From NCBI GenBank assembly GCA_944322955.1, contig CALUQQ010000111.1, forward strand, positions 1 to 38,804: a DNA stretch of 38,804 nt, given 5' to 3'. The translations under genes were made by a program, and so were the position numbers. The stretch is from Candidatus Gastranaerophilales bacterium. GTDB taxonomy: Bacteria > Cyanobacteriota > Vampirovibrionia > Gastranaerophilales > Gastranaerophilaceae. The notes beneath the pieces were generated by a model, which saw only the letters and a list, made by a program, of their open reading frames with translations, was not told the origin of the DNA and ran no database searches. Shown one piece after another: positions 1 through 6,415 of the stretch. Positions within the stretch are counted from its first letter, which is position 1; each line of letters begins with the position of its first letter.

Positions 1-50
1 AATGTGTTACGTCCGATTCTTCCGAATCCGTTAATTGCTACTTTTACCAT
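1..50 (-). CDS. gap: Glyceraldehyde-3-phosphate dehydrogenase, N-terminal fragment (window edge)
   Basis: Only the first 16 codons are inside the window. They read MVKVAINGFGRIGRNT, the N-terminal Rossmann-fold signature of GAPDH (G-F-G-R-I-G-R), the glycolytic enzyme that oxidises glyceraldehyde-3-phosphate with NAD(P). The ATG at 50-48 is preceded on the minus strand by AAGGAG (about 61-66), well spaced. The gene runs out of the window, so nothing can be said about cofactor preference or completeness. A promoter and a perfect palindrome lie just upstream. Confidence 0.93.
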   Translation of the reverse strand, partial: MVKVAINGFGRIGRNT

Positions 51-73
51 AAGATTTTACTCCTTCTTATTTT

Positions 74-87
74 AATTACATGTAATT
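74..87. promoter_or_regulatory. Perfect 14-bp palindrome, possible operator of gap
   Basis: AATTACATGTAATT is a perfect palindrome placed immediately downstream of the gap -10 box and covering the expected transcription start. A repressor bound here would block gap. The protein is unknown; the core TACA-TGTA resembles BlaI/CopY-type half-sites (TACAnnTGTA) but without the 2-base spacer. Chance palindromes are commoner in AT-rich DNA, so this is only a candidate. Confidence 0.4.
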
Positions 88-114
88 TATATCACCAACA
101 CAAAAACTAATCAA
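86..114 (-). promoter_or_regulatory. Promoter of gap
   Basis: On the minus strand TTGATT (114-109), a 17-base spacer and TATAAA (91-86) with an upstream TG (extended -10). Fits a housekeeping sigma-70 promoter giving a leader of roughly 30 bases that contains the AAGGAG ribosome site. Confidence 0.55.
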
Positions 115-200
115 TAGGTTTAAGCCTTTTGAAATATTAAAAAATTGTTAATTATAGCAAATTTTTTTTTGTTCGGTTATTATATGAAAAAGGAGAAAGT

Positions 201-518
201 ATGCAGGTACAAAAAATAAACGCGAATATACGTTTTGGCGACAACAGCGGGCAAAAATTTACGGATAAATTCATTACCCACACAAAAAATGCAGCAGATA
301 TGAATGATACTGTTGTAGTGCCGCGTACTATTTTCAAAGGATATTTAGGATTTATGGCTGGAACTACCTTAACCGCGCTCGGCGGACTTACCAAGAATAA
401 AAAATGGCTGAGTTACCCCTTGAATATTGCGGGAGTTTTAACCTGCTTATACGGTACCTGGGCATTTGTAAGACCATTTGTTGTAAAAGATGCACCCGGC
501 GTAGCACAGAAAAAATAA
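201..518 (+). CDS. Small membrane protein of unknown function (105 aa)
   Basis: Not recognised. The ATG at 201 follows AGGAG at good spacing, which fixes the start. The first 12 residues (MQVQKINANIRF) resemble the short leader of the unknown protein at 13400 (IxxxSFTGF). Two hydrophobic stretches, about residues 46-64 and 75-94, are separated by a basic loop (TKNKKWLS), suggesting two membrane helices with charged ends. It sits alone between gap (divergent) and the repeat-flanked DUF559 gene. No catalytic motif is visible. The ribosome site and membrane pattern make it a likely real gene. Confidence 0.7.
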   Translation: MQVQKINANIRFGDNSGQKFTDKFITHTKNAADMNDTVVVPRTIFKGYLGFMAGTTLTALGGLTKNKKWLSYPLNIAGVLTCLYGTWAFVRPFVVKDAPGVAQKK

Positions 519-535
519 CCCAATAATTAATTTTC

Positions 536-739
536 ACACCCCCTTTGTAAAGAAAAGATTATAAAGGGGATTCTTTATCCACCCCCCTTGTAAAGGGGGA
601 TTAAGGGGGGATTCCCTACCAACCCCTTGTAAGGGGGATTAAGGAAGGATTTTTCTACCCATCCTCGCGTAAAGGAAAAAATTAAGGGGGGACTCTCTAC
701 ATACCCCCCTTGTAAAGGGGGGTATTAAAGGGGGGATTC
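536..739. repeat. Five degenerate 40-42 bp hairpin units (G/C-run repeat)
   Basis: Units begin at about 536, 581, 621, 660 and 702. The best one reads CCCCCCTTGTAAAGGGGG followed by ATTAAGGGGGG and ATTC. Each unit contains an inverted C-run/G-run that can form a hairpin with a TTGTAA loop, followed by a second G run. Units 2 and 5 are nearly intact, units 1, 3 and 4 are eroded. The last unit forms the 3' end of the neighbouring DUF559 gene (its final codons S-P-L and the TAA). The G/C runs contrast sharply with the AT-rich surroundings. Confidence 0.85.
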
Positions 740-1090
740 AATTCGACTTTTCACAGCCTCATCAATTACATCACAAACCCCTTCAAAATTATTTTTCACA
801 TCTAAATTCGTAAACCTTAAAACCTTATACCCAAAACCTTCCAATACTTTATCAAGCAAGCCGTCTTTTTCCATAGCATTATTTTCATAATACTGGCCCC
901 CGTCGATTTCAACTATAAGCGAAGCTTTTGCGCAATAGAAATCGACGATATAATTTTCAATAACCTTTTGCCTTAGAAAGCGGACGTTATATGTACGCAA
1001 AAAGTTATACCATAATTTAGATTCTTCGTACGTCATATTTTTTCTGAGTTGTTTTGCATAAGGTGTTAATCTTTTGTTATGATGATACAT
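725..1090 (-). CDS. DUF559 family endonuclease-like protein
   Basis: A 121-aa protein of the DUF559 family, part of the PD-(D/E)XK/Vsr-like nuclease fold. Visible features are an N-terminal basic helix (LRKNMTYEESKLWYNFLR), the K-V-I-ENYIVDFYC segment, IVEIDGGQYY with the acidic E-x-D pair of the active site, and G-YKVLRFTNLDV near the C-terminus. Length matches typical DUF559 proteins. The ATG at 1090 is preceded by GGAGGG, which is part of the upstream repeat, and the last codons plus stop lie in the downstream repeat. Its cellular role is not known. The repeat packaging suggests a small mobile unit rather than a housekeeping gene. Confidence 0.85.
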   Translation of the reverse strand: MYHHNKRLTPYAKQLRKNMTYEESKLWYNFLRTYNVRFLRQKVIENYIVDFYCAKASLIVEIDGGQYYENNAMEKDGLLDKVLEGFGYKVLRFTNLDVKNNFEGVCDVIDEAVKSRIESPL

Positions 1091-1135
1091 TATCCCTCCA
1101 CCGCTTTCGCGGTCCCCCTCCCTTAAAAAGGGGTA
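1091..1135. repeat. Upstream repeat of DUF559 gene, with hairpin and ribosome site
   Basis: Contains the inverted pair CCGCTTTCGCGG (1101-1112) and CCCCTCCCTTAAAAAGGGG (about 1115-1133). Read on the minus strand it ends in TGGAGGGATA directly before the DUF559 ATG, so the repeat itself supplies the ribosome binding site. It shares the C-run/G-run hairpin style of the 536-739 units on the other side of the gene. Confidence 0.75.
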
Positions 1136-1190
1136 TTTTTTGGATTTACCTGCCCAAGCCTATGCAATGATCTCCCGCACAATACAAAAC

Positions 1191-2558
1191 TTACTGGGCT
1201 GACACGCATGCAGCAATCGCATCAATAAGCCTTTTTACAGGCACAATTTCGATTTTGTCATATTTAATTTTATTTGCGTAAGGTATTATTGCTTTTTTAA
1301 AACCTGATGATATCGCCTCATTCAGACGTTTTTCAATATTCTGCACAGGGTGAATTTCGCCCGACAAACCGATTTCACCGATAATAACCGTCTGGCTGTC
1401 AACAACAACATCCCTTGCGCATGTTGCAACTGCAAGCGCAATCCCTAAATCCGCACTCGGCTCATCAACCTCAATTCCGCCCATTACATTAACATAAACA
1501 TCTTGTTTTGAAAGATTAAGCCCGACACGTTTTTCAAGTACCGCAAGAATTTGCAATAACCTGCTTGTATCAACGCCATTTGTAACCCTGCGCGGCGTAG
1601 GATAAGGCGTAGTTCCGACAAGCGCCTGAATTTCCACCAAAAGTGGCCGTGTACCTTCATTTGTAACAACAATTGCAGTACCCGGAATTGAACCTTTGGA
1701 GCGCTCATTTAAAAACAATTCATTAGGATTTGTAACGCCTGTCAAACCTTTCGGACCCATTTCAAAAATTCCGACCTCAGACGTTGTGCCGAAACGGTTT
1801 TTCATAGAACGCAGAACTCTATAGGATTTGTATTTGTCACCTTCAAAATAAATAACCGTGTCGACCATGTGTTCAAGAACTTTCGGCCCTGCAATTGCCC
1901 CGTCTTTTGTAACATGCCCAATTACAATTACTGTTATATTTTTATTCTTGGCAATTTGCATTAAAATACTGCAGCACTCGCGAATTTGCGAAACACTTCC
2001 CGCAGAACTTGTAATTGTTCCGGAATAAATCGCCTGAATACTGTCAATTACAACAACATCAGGATTTATATTATCAATTTCCGCACGGATACTTTCCATA
2101 TTAATCTGCGGATAAATATACAAACTGTTTGAATTTATATCAAGTCTTTCAGCTCTTAATTTAATCTGGCTTGCGCTTTCTTCAGCCGAAACATACAAAA
2201 CCTTTTTACTGTTTTTGCACAATTCACCGCTTGTCTGCAAAAGTATGGTGGATTTACCTATTCCCGGATCTCCTGCAATAAGGATAAGAGAACCTTGAAC
2301 AAGCCCGCCGCCAAGAATTCTGTCGAATTCCGGAATATTCGTACTTACACGAACCTCATCGCCAACGTGAATATCCGATAACAAAGCCGGCTTAGTATCA
2401 TTCAAAAAGCCTTGAGGCGTAACCGACTGAGGCTTAAAAGAAGTTTGAACTTCCTCCGTAAAACTGCCCCACGAACCGCATTCAGGGCATTTACCAAGAT
2501 ATCCTGCCGTTTCATACCCGCAATTCTGGCATATCCATTTTGATTTCACTTTCGCCAT
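1191..2558 (-). CDS. radA: DNA repair protein RadA (Sms)
   Basis: RadA is a RecA-like ATPase with DnaB-type helicase activity that processes recombination intermediates. Visible in order: the C4 zinc finger (CQNCGY...CPECGSW), Walker A GDPGIGKST near residue 96, the RadA-specific KNRFG motif (MKNRFGTTSEVGIF), and a C-terminal Lon-protease-like domain (GGIEVDEPSADLG, IGEIGLSGE). I start it at the ATG at 2558, where it reads MAKVKSKWICQ as in the family; an in-frame start 8 codons upstream would lie before the likely transcription start. There is no ribosome site: TATAAT ends 6 bases before this ATG, so the mRNA may be leaderless. 455 aa, normal length. Confidence 0.96.
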   Translation of the reverse strand: MAKVKSKWICQNCGYETAGYLGKCPECGSWGSFTEEVQTSFKPQSVTPQGFLNDTKPALLSDIHVGDEVRVSTNIPEFDRILGGGLVQGSLILIAGDPGIGKSTILLQTSGELCKNSKKVLYVSAEESASQIKLRAERLDINSNSLYIYPQINMESIRAEIDNINPDVVVIDSIQAIYSGTITSSAGSVSQIRECCSILMQIAKNKNITVIVIGHVTKDGAIAGPKVLEHMVDTVIYFEGDKYKSYRVLRSMKNRFGTTSEVGIFEMGPKGLTGVTNPNELFLNERSKGSIPGTAIVVTNEGTRPLLVEIQALVGTTPYPTPRRVTNGVDTSRLLQILAVLEKRVGLNLSKQDVYVNVMGGIEVDEPSADLGIALAVATCARDVVVDSQTVIIGEIGLSGEIHPVQNIEKRLNEAISSGFKKAIIPYANKIKYDKIEIVPVKRLIDAIAACVSAQ

Positions 2559-2564
2559 AAACTG

Positions 2565-2593
2565 ATTATAGTACAAATACAATAAACATGCAA
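2565..2593 (-). promoter_or_regulatory. Promoter of radA, apparently leaderless
   Basis: TTGCAT (2593-2588), 17-base spacer, TATAAT (2570-2565), then six bases CAGTTT and the ATG. The expected start of transcription coincides with the A of the ATG. The -35 box overlaps the T run of the terminator of the preceding operon. Confidence 0.7.
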
Positions 2594-2623
2594 AAACCTG
2601 CCACCCGTAGCGAATGACAGGTT
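2592..2623 (-). terminator. Terminator of the BlaI-like/serpin-like operon
   Basis: On the minus strand AACCTGTCA (2623-2615) pairs with TGGCAGGTT (2603-2595) around an 11-base loop and is followed by a run of T. It lies 18 bases past the stop of the secreted-protein gene. Confidence 0.7.
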
Positions 2624-2640
2624 TGAGTTTATAAATTTAC

Positions 2641-3678
2641 CTATTTTTTCTTATTCAAAGCTGCTGCGTCGGCAACTCTGAGCGCAAAATACGGTTTATC
2701 TTTTTCTATCAAAAACATTGCAAATGTATCGTCAAAGAAGAAGTCCGCAGGTTCTCTCATAATCGGTACAGGCATAGACATTTTCATAATCAAAGCTGCT
2801 TCACTTTTGAGTTTTACGCCTTTATTATCCATTCTAAAATCAATACTTTGCAAAGCCTGATCAATGGTTAAATCAGTATCTTTAATTGTTTTTCCCTGAA
2901 TTTCCGGATACTGATTAAGACTTTTGAAACTGATAAACGGAACTTTTAAACGATCTTTTTTACCGAATTCGCGGCTGTCAGTGTATTCATCTGATTTTTT
3001 CATCATATCGTCATACAAAGCGGAAAGCGACTTGTTGTCATCCGTTCTGTAAAGAAGAACTCTGTCATTTTGTTTAGTACGTAATTCAACGGCAAAATCA
3101 TCCGGATTATTATAGAAAAGCACGCTGACGTTTTCTCTCAAGCCGTTTTTACTGTCTTTATCAATCCCGAAATACTGAACTTTTTCCTTATTCAATTTGC
3201 CAAATCTTTCTTTTTTAAGCTCATCGAACGCATTCAAAAATTCAAAATCCTTTTTCAGCATCGCATAGACAAGATAATTTCTGCCTGACCAATCCATACT
3301 CTGCAAAAGATCGCTTGTTTCATTGAATTTTTCCATTAATGCAGTGTCAATCTGTTCTTTCAAATTCATATTGGCAACGCCGTGAGCGGTGTAATATGAA
3401 TTATCCGACAACATTTCTTTTGTAAATTCCTGTTTATTAAGTTCATCTGCAAGATTTGACGGGCCGTCCGTAAATTCAATCGGAGCTTTTACGACATTAT
3501 CCATCAAATCATTCCAAACAAGCTGAAAAGTCCCGACCCAAACTTTATTTTGGTCCTGAGTTTCGGTGGAAAACATCGGCATAACAACGAGTTCCGTTTC
3601 AGGCGCTTTTTTAAAAAACGCAAAAGCAGACGTCGTAAACATCATCATTGCTGCGAGTGTTAAAACAATTTTCTTCAT
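2641..3678 (-). CDS. Secreted protein, faint serpin-like C-terminus, function unknown
   Basis: 345 aa with a clear signal peptide (MKKIVLTLAAMMMFTTSAFA, cleavage after AFA). The mature part is soluble and charged. Near the C-terminus, VKLKSEAAL about 275-283 and PADFFFDDTFAMFLIEKDKP about 305-325 recall the serpin hinge and the following strand that ends in an F-x-F-F-I type motif, but the match is weak and no intact reactive loop can be claimed. A similar protein type, without signal peptide, is known to me from clostridia as uncharacterised. The ATG at 3678 has AAGGGA 7 bases upstream. Last gene of an operon with a BlaI-like repressor. Confidence 0.7.
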   Translation of the reverse strand: MKKIVLTLAAMMMFTTSAFAFFKKAPETELVVMPMFSTETQDQNKVWVGTFQLVWNDLMDNVVKAPIEFTDGPSNLADELNKQEFTKEMLSDNSYYTAHGVANMNLKEQIDTALMEKFNETSDLLQSMDWSGRNYLVYAMLKKDFEFLNAFDELKKERFGKLNKEKVQYFGIDKDSKNGLRENVSVLFYNNPDDFAVELRTKQNDRVLLYRTDDNKSLSALYDDMMKKSDEYTDSREFGKKDRLKVPFISFKSLNQYPEIQGKTIKDTDLTIDQALQSIDFRMDNKGVKLKSEAALIMKMSMPVPIMREPADFFFDDTFAMFLIEKDKPYFALRVADAAALNKKK

Positions 3679-3693
3679 AAATGTCCCTTTCTT

Positions 3694-4056
3694 TTAAATA
3701 TTCAAAAACCTAAAAAAACTTTCTAAAAACCCTTTTGTATCTTTTGAATGCGGAATATTTGCCGATTTATAGTATTTTTCATAACTTTTTATAATATTTT
3801 CGGGCAAATCTTCGCCTTTTCCCATAATATACGACAAAAATTCAATATAGTCATCCTGCTCTTCACGGTATAAATCATCACGATGTCTTAAATCCTCATC
3901 GGCATCATAATGCACAAGCGCATGGTATGACGCCATAATACTTTTATCAATTGTCTCGTCAGGAAAAGCTAAAAGCGCATCTTTTACATGCATTTCGCCC
4001 AGCCGGACTTTTCTGAGCAATTCGCCGACTTTTTTTCTGCTTTCAATATTAGACAT
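3694..4056 (-). CDS. Unknown 120-aa protein in BlaI-like operon
   Basis: Not recognised. Predicted soluble and mainly helical, with an acidic middle (HYDADEDLRHRDDLYREEQDD, about residues 49-68) and a C-terminal F/L-rich tail. It follows the BlaI-like gene by four bases and precedes the secreted protein by 15, so the three are co-transcribed. No strong ribosome site is seen; translation is probably coupled to the gene upstream. Position between a regulator and a secreted effector suggests an accessory role, but nothing in the sequence gives a function. Confidence 0.7.
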   Translation of the reverse strand: MSNIESRKKVGELLRKVRLGEMHVKDALLAFPDETIDKSIMASYHALVHYDADEDLRHRDDLYREEQDDYIEFLSYIMGKGEDLPENIIKSYEKYYKSANIPHSKDTKGFLESFFRFLNI

Positions 4057-4060
4057 AAAA

Positions 4061-4405
4061 TTAACTTACTAAAAACTCGCTGCACTCACGTTCAATAAAA
4101 TGGCACAATTCCGTATAGCTTCCGTTAAAAAATTGATTAGCAAGAATTTTTACGGATTCCATAGCCATTTCACGTCTATCCATAGCGGCTTTATAGAAAA
4201 ATTTTTTACCCACTTTATATCTTACAAGAATACTTTTTACTGTTAATCTGTCCATAACGGTTTTAATTGTTGTGTATGCTCTTTCAATACCTGATTTTGA
4301 CAAATCATCAACAATATCCTGTATTGAAATATCCCTATCTTCATTTTGTTCCGTAAGATTCCAGAAGGAATTTAAAATATCAATTTCAAGCTTTCCGCAA
4401 ACCAT
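4061..4405 (-). CDS. BlaI/MecI-type transcriptional repressor
   Basis: 114-aa winged-helix protein of the BlaI/MecI/CopY family. The N-terminus (LEIDILNSFWNL) and the recognition-helix region AYTTIKTVMDRLTVKSIL followed by the wing VRYKVGKKFFYKA match the family; the C-terminal helices (dimer and cleavage region in MecI) are present but divergent. Start ATG at 4405 with AAGGAAAA upstream. No BlaR1/MecR1 sensor protease is nearby, so the inducing signal is unknown. First gene of a three-gene operon ending in a secreted protein. A dyad TTACAATGTTA overlaps its own -10 box, suggesting autoregulation (inference). Confidence 0.85.
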   Translation of the reverse strand: MVCGKLEIDILNSFWNLTEQNEDRDISIQDIVDDLSKSGIERAYTTIKTVMDRLTVKSILVRYKVGKKFFYKAAMDRREMAMESVKILANQFFNGSYTELCHFIERECSEFLVS

Positions 4406-4431
4406 AGAATTTTCCTTAATAACTAAACTAC

Positions 4432-4463
4432 TAACATTGTAACACGAACATTACTCATTTCAA
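4432..4463 (-). promoter_or_regulatory. Promoter and candidate operator of BlaI-like operon
   Basis: TTGAAA (4463-4458), 16-base spacer, TACAAT (4441-4436) with upstream TG. The imperfect dyad TTACAATGTTA (4442-4432) covers the -10 box; BlaI-family proteins bind TACA...TGTA dyads, so this could be the operator of an autoregulated operon. Confidence 0.5.
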
Positions 4464-4488
4464 TTCCGCACTATAAAAATCTTTACAA

Positions 4489-5637
4489 TCACTCTATGTC
4501 AAACAAATCAACATCTTTTTTATAATTTTTTTTAAAGCGCCGGCGTTCATTTTTCTTTTGTTCTTTTTTGGACATTTTTCTGTAAGCATTGTCAACGGAA
4601 ATTTTTGTAATAGCTTTGCCGGAGCGTCTGTCAAAAAATGTCAGCCAGAATTTTCTGTGAATATTATCAACGGCAAAAGAAACTTCTCCCGCAACACGCT
4701 CTCCGGGATTAATCGTTTTATACATCATTTTTGTATCACCGAAAACCGACGGTCGGAAGGTGGAATTGTAATCATTAACAAGTGCCATATCAAACCCTGA
4801 AAGAGTTTTATCCGACATATTGGAAATCGTAATTGCAAGCGTTATTGTATTCATCTCCCCGAATGGATCCTCTTCGTGTTTGACATTAGTTATCAAAATA
4901 TCAAGTCCGGGATACAAAAGTTCTTCCTGCTTTAAAGCCTCTTTTTTATATACGGGGAGCGGAATTTTTGTATTAATTTTTACTTTAATTTCATCACCCG
5001 GAGCAATCAAAACATCTTTACCTTTACGGATTAAAGCCATTCCAAGCCCTACCGCACTGCCGATTGCAGCTCCGCCTGCAAGAGTATAGCCTTGAGATAA
5101 AATTGCAGCCTCAAGCCCCAGCCAATTAAGCGCCAGAAAACCGCCTACAACCCCGCCTGCCGCAGTATAGCCTAAATCCTGAGCAACAATTTTAGACGTT
5201 TCAACAATCGGATGAAGTTTTGTCGTCATCTTGCCGTCAATCGGAATTTCCCGCCCGTCAGGAGTTACAAGATAATCAAAAGAAAGCTCTATCCATGCTT
5301 GTTTTCCCATTTTGCCGGCATCACCAGTTTCAGAAATTTTACCGTGTGCAAGAGTTCCTTTCGGAATAATTATACCATCATTGCCATATACATCAGATGT
5401 AACTTGTGCAAAAAATTCATCACCCTCTATTGAATAAGAACTATCCAAAACCTGCGACACCGTCATATTTATGATATCTTTTCTTTCAAGATGCTCAATT
5501 TCACCGGTAAACAAATCCTCCTGCAGCTGCTGGAATTCATCATTTTCTTCAATATGCCCCTGCAAAGGTTCTGCCGCCAATACAAAAGAATTCATGAAAA
5601 ATATTAATGATATAAACAATGCAAAAATCTTTTTCAT
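4489..5637 (-). CDS. Secreted protein with VirB10-like region and DUF4352-like domain
   Basis: 382 aa. Signal peptide (MKKIFALFISLIFFMNSFVLAA). Residues about 75-225 follow a pattern seen in VirB10/TrbI-type barrels: I-PKGTLAHGKISE, a central D-G-REIPIDG strand, a glycine/alanine-rich insert, then IAPGDEIKVKINTKIPLP. Residues about 240-355 resemble DUF4352-type immunoglobulin-like domains (LDILITNVKHEEDPFGEMN ... NMSDKTL ... NPGERVAGEVSF). The tail is strongly basic (KKEQKKNERRRFKKNYKKD). No ribosome site; TATAAT ends six bases before the ATG. The protein at 32055 shares the first region, so the two are probably distant paralogs of the cell envelope. Exact role unknown. Confidence 0.8.
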   Translation of the reverse strand: MKKIFALFISLIFFMNSFVLAAEPLQGHIEENDEFQQLQEDLFTGEIEHLERKDIINMTVSQVLDSSYSIEGDEFFAQVTSDVYGNDGIIIPKGTLAHGKISETGDAGKMGKQAWIELSFDYLVTPDGREIPIDGKMTTKLHPIVETSKIVAQDLGYTAAGGVVGGFLALNWLGLEAAILSQGYTLAGGAAIGSAVGLGMALIRKGKDVLIAPGDEIKVKINTKIPLPVYKKEALKQEELLYPGLDILITNVKHEEDPFGEMNTITLAITISNMSDKTLSGFDMALVNDYNSTFRPSVFGDTKMMYKTINPGERVAGEVSFAVDNIHRKFWLTFFDRRSGKAITKISVDNAYRKMSKKEQKKNERRRFKKNYKKDVDLFDIE

Positions 5638-5643
5638 AAAAAC

Positions 5644-5672
5644 ATTATATTACGATTTTTTTAAAATGCCAC
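5644..5672 (-). promoter_or_regulatory. Promoter of the 382-aa secreted protein, apparently leaderless
   Basis: TATAAT (5649-5644) then GTTTTT and the ATG, a six-base gap as in radA. The -35 box is weak (GTGGCA at 5672-5667, 17-base spacer). Confidence 0.45.
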
Positions 5673-5697
5673 TAAATATTTATCCTGATTAATTTTT

Positions 5698-6321
5698 TTA
5701 ATCATAAGACAATATTTTTAGTGTTTCTTTCAAAATTTCCTCAGCGGAAGCGTTATCCGCAACAAGCGTAACCGCCTTTGACATAGCTGATTTTATCTCA
5801 TCTTTCTCATACCCTAAAGACACAAGCACCGTCTGCGCATCGTCGACAGCCTGCGAATTTTGAACAGACGGAGCGGAAATCCTGATTGGTTCCGCTTCTT
5901 TATAATTCATCAATTTATCTTTCAATTCAAGAATAATTTTCTGCGCAAGTTTCGGTCCTACGCCTTTTGCACGCGTTAATTCTTTATAATTACCTTCTAT
6001 AACACAGCCTATCAACTCAGACGATGAAAATTCATCCAATAAAGTCAACGCCATTTTGCTCCCCACACCCGAAACAGATGTCAAAATGTTAAATATATCT
6101 CTGTCTTCACGTTTCAAAAAACCGCAAAGACTCATTTTGTCCTCTCTGTGAATTAAAACAGTATAAAGCTTAACTTTATCTTCCAATGCAGGCAGCTCAT
6201 TATAATCAGTCAAAGTTATTTCCGTCAAATACCCCACACCGCCGCCGGTTTCTACGGTCGCCGTATAGCCTTTTGTCCCGCTTGATTTATTTGTTAATAT
6301 TCCTTTGATATAATCATACAT
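5698..6321 (-). CDS. ruvA: Holliday junction branch migration protein RuvA
   Basis: RuvA binds four-way junctions and loads the RuvB motor. The 207-aa protein has the N-terminal OB domain (MYDYIKGIL, typical of family starts), the two helix-hairpin-helix motifs (ILTSVSGVGSKMA and LTRAKGVGPKLAQKIILELKDK) and the C-terminal domain III that contacts RuvB (AVDDAQTVLVSLGY). GAGGA precedes the ATG at 6321. ruvB and ruvC are not in the window; the upstream neighbour is dnaA, separated by a 94-base spacer that holds a repeat element. Confidence 0.96.
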   Translation of the reverse strand: MYDYIKGILTNKSSGTKGYTATVETGGGVGYLTEITLTDYNELPALEDKVKLYTVLIHREDKMSLCGFLKREDRDIFNILTSVSGVGSKMALTLLDEFSSSELIGCVIEGNYKELTRAKGVGPKLAQKIILELKDKLMNYKEAEPIRISAPSVQNSQAVDDAQTVLVSLGYEKDEIKSAMSKAVTLVADNASAEEILKETLKILSYD

Positions 6322-6343
6322 GGCATAATCCTCAATTTTTAAC

Positions 6344-6403
6344 GGAATAAGTTGTATCTGTTATATGAGCAAAATTTTCCGGTATCTATTTGGCACTTAT
6401 TCC
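6344..6403 (+). repeat. GGAATAAG inverted-repeat element, diverged copy C
   Basis: Between the end of dnaA and the start of ruvA. Starts GGAATAAGTTGTATCT and ends CACTTATTCC; the ends are inverted (GGAATAAGT/ACTTATTCC). It shares the GGAATAAGTTGT, TGAGC, AATTTT and CACTTATTC blocks in the same order with copies at 14713 and 18065, though the middle is shorter. Confidence 0.6.
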
Positions 6404-6415
6404 ATTATTACTTAT

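Noticed and set aside
536-739. Possible CRISPR array
   Set aside because: Units are contiguous and degenerate with no unique spacers, and no cas genes are near; they are hairpin repeats.
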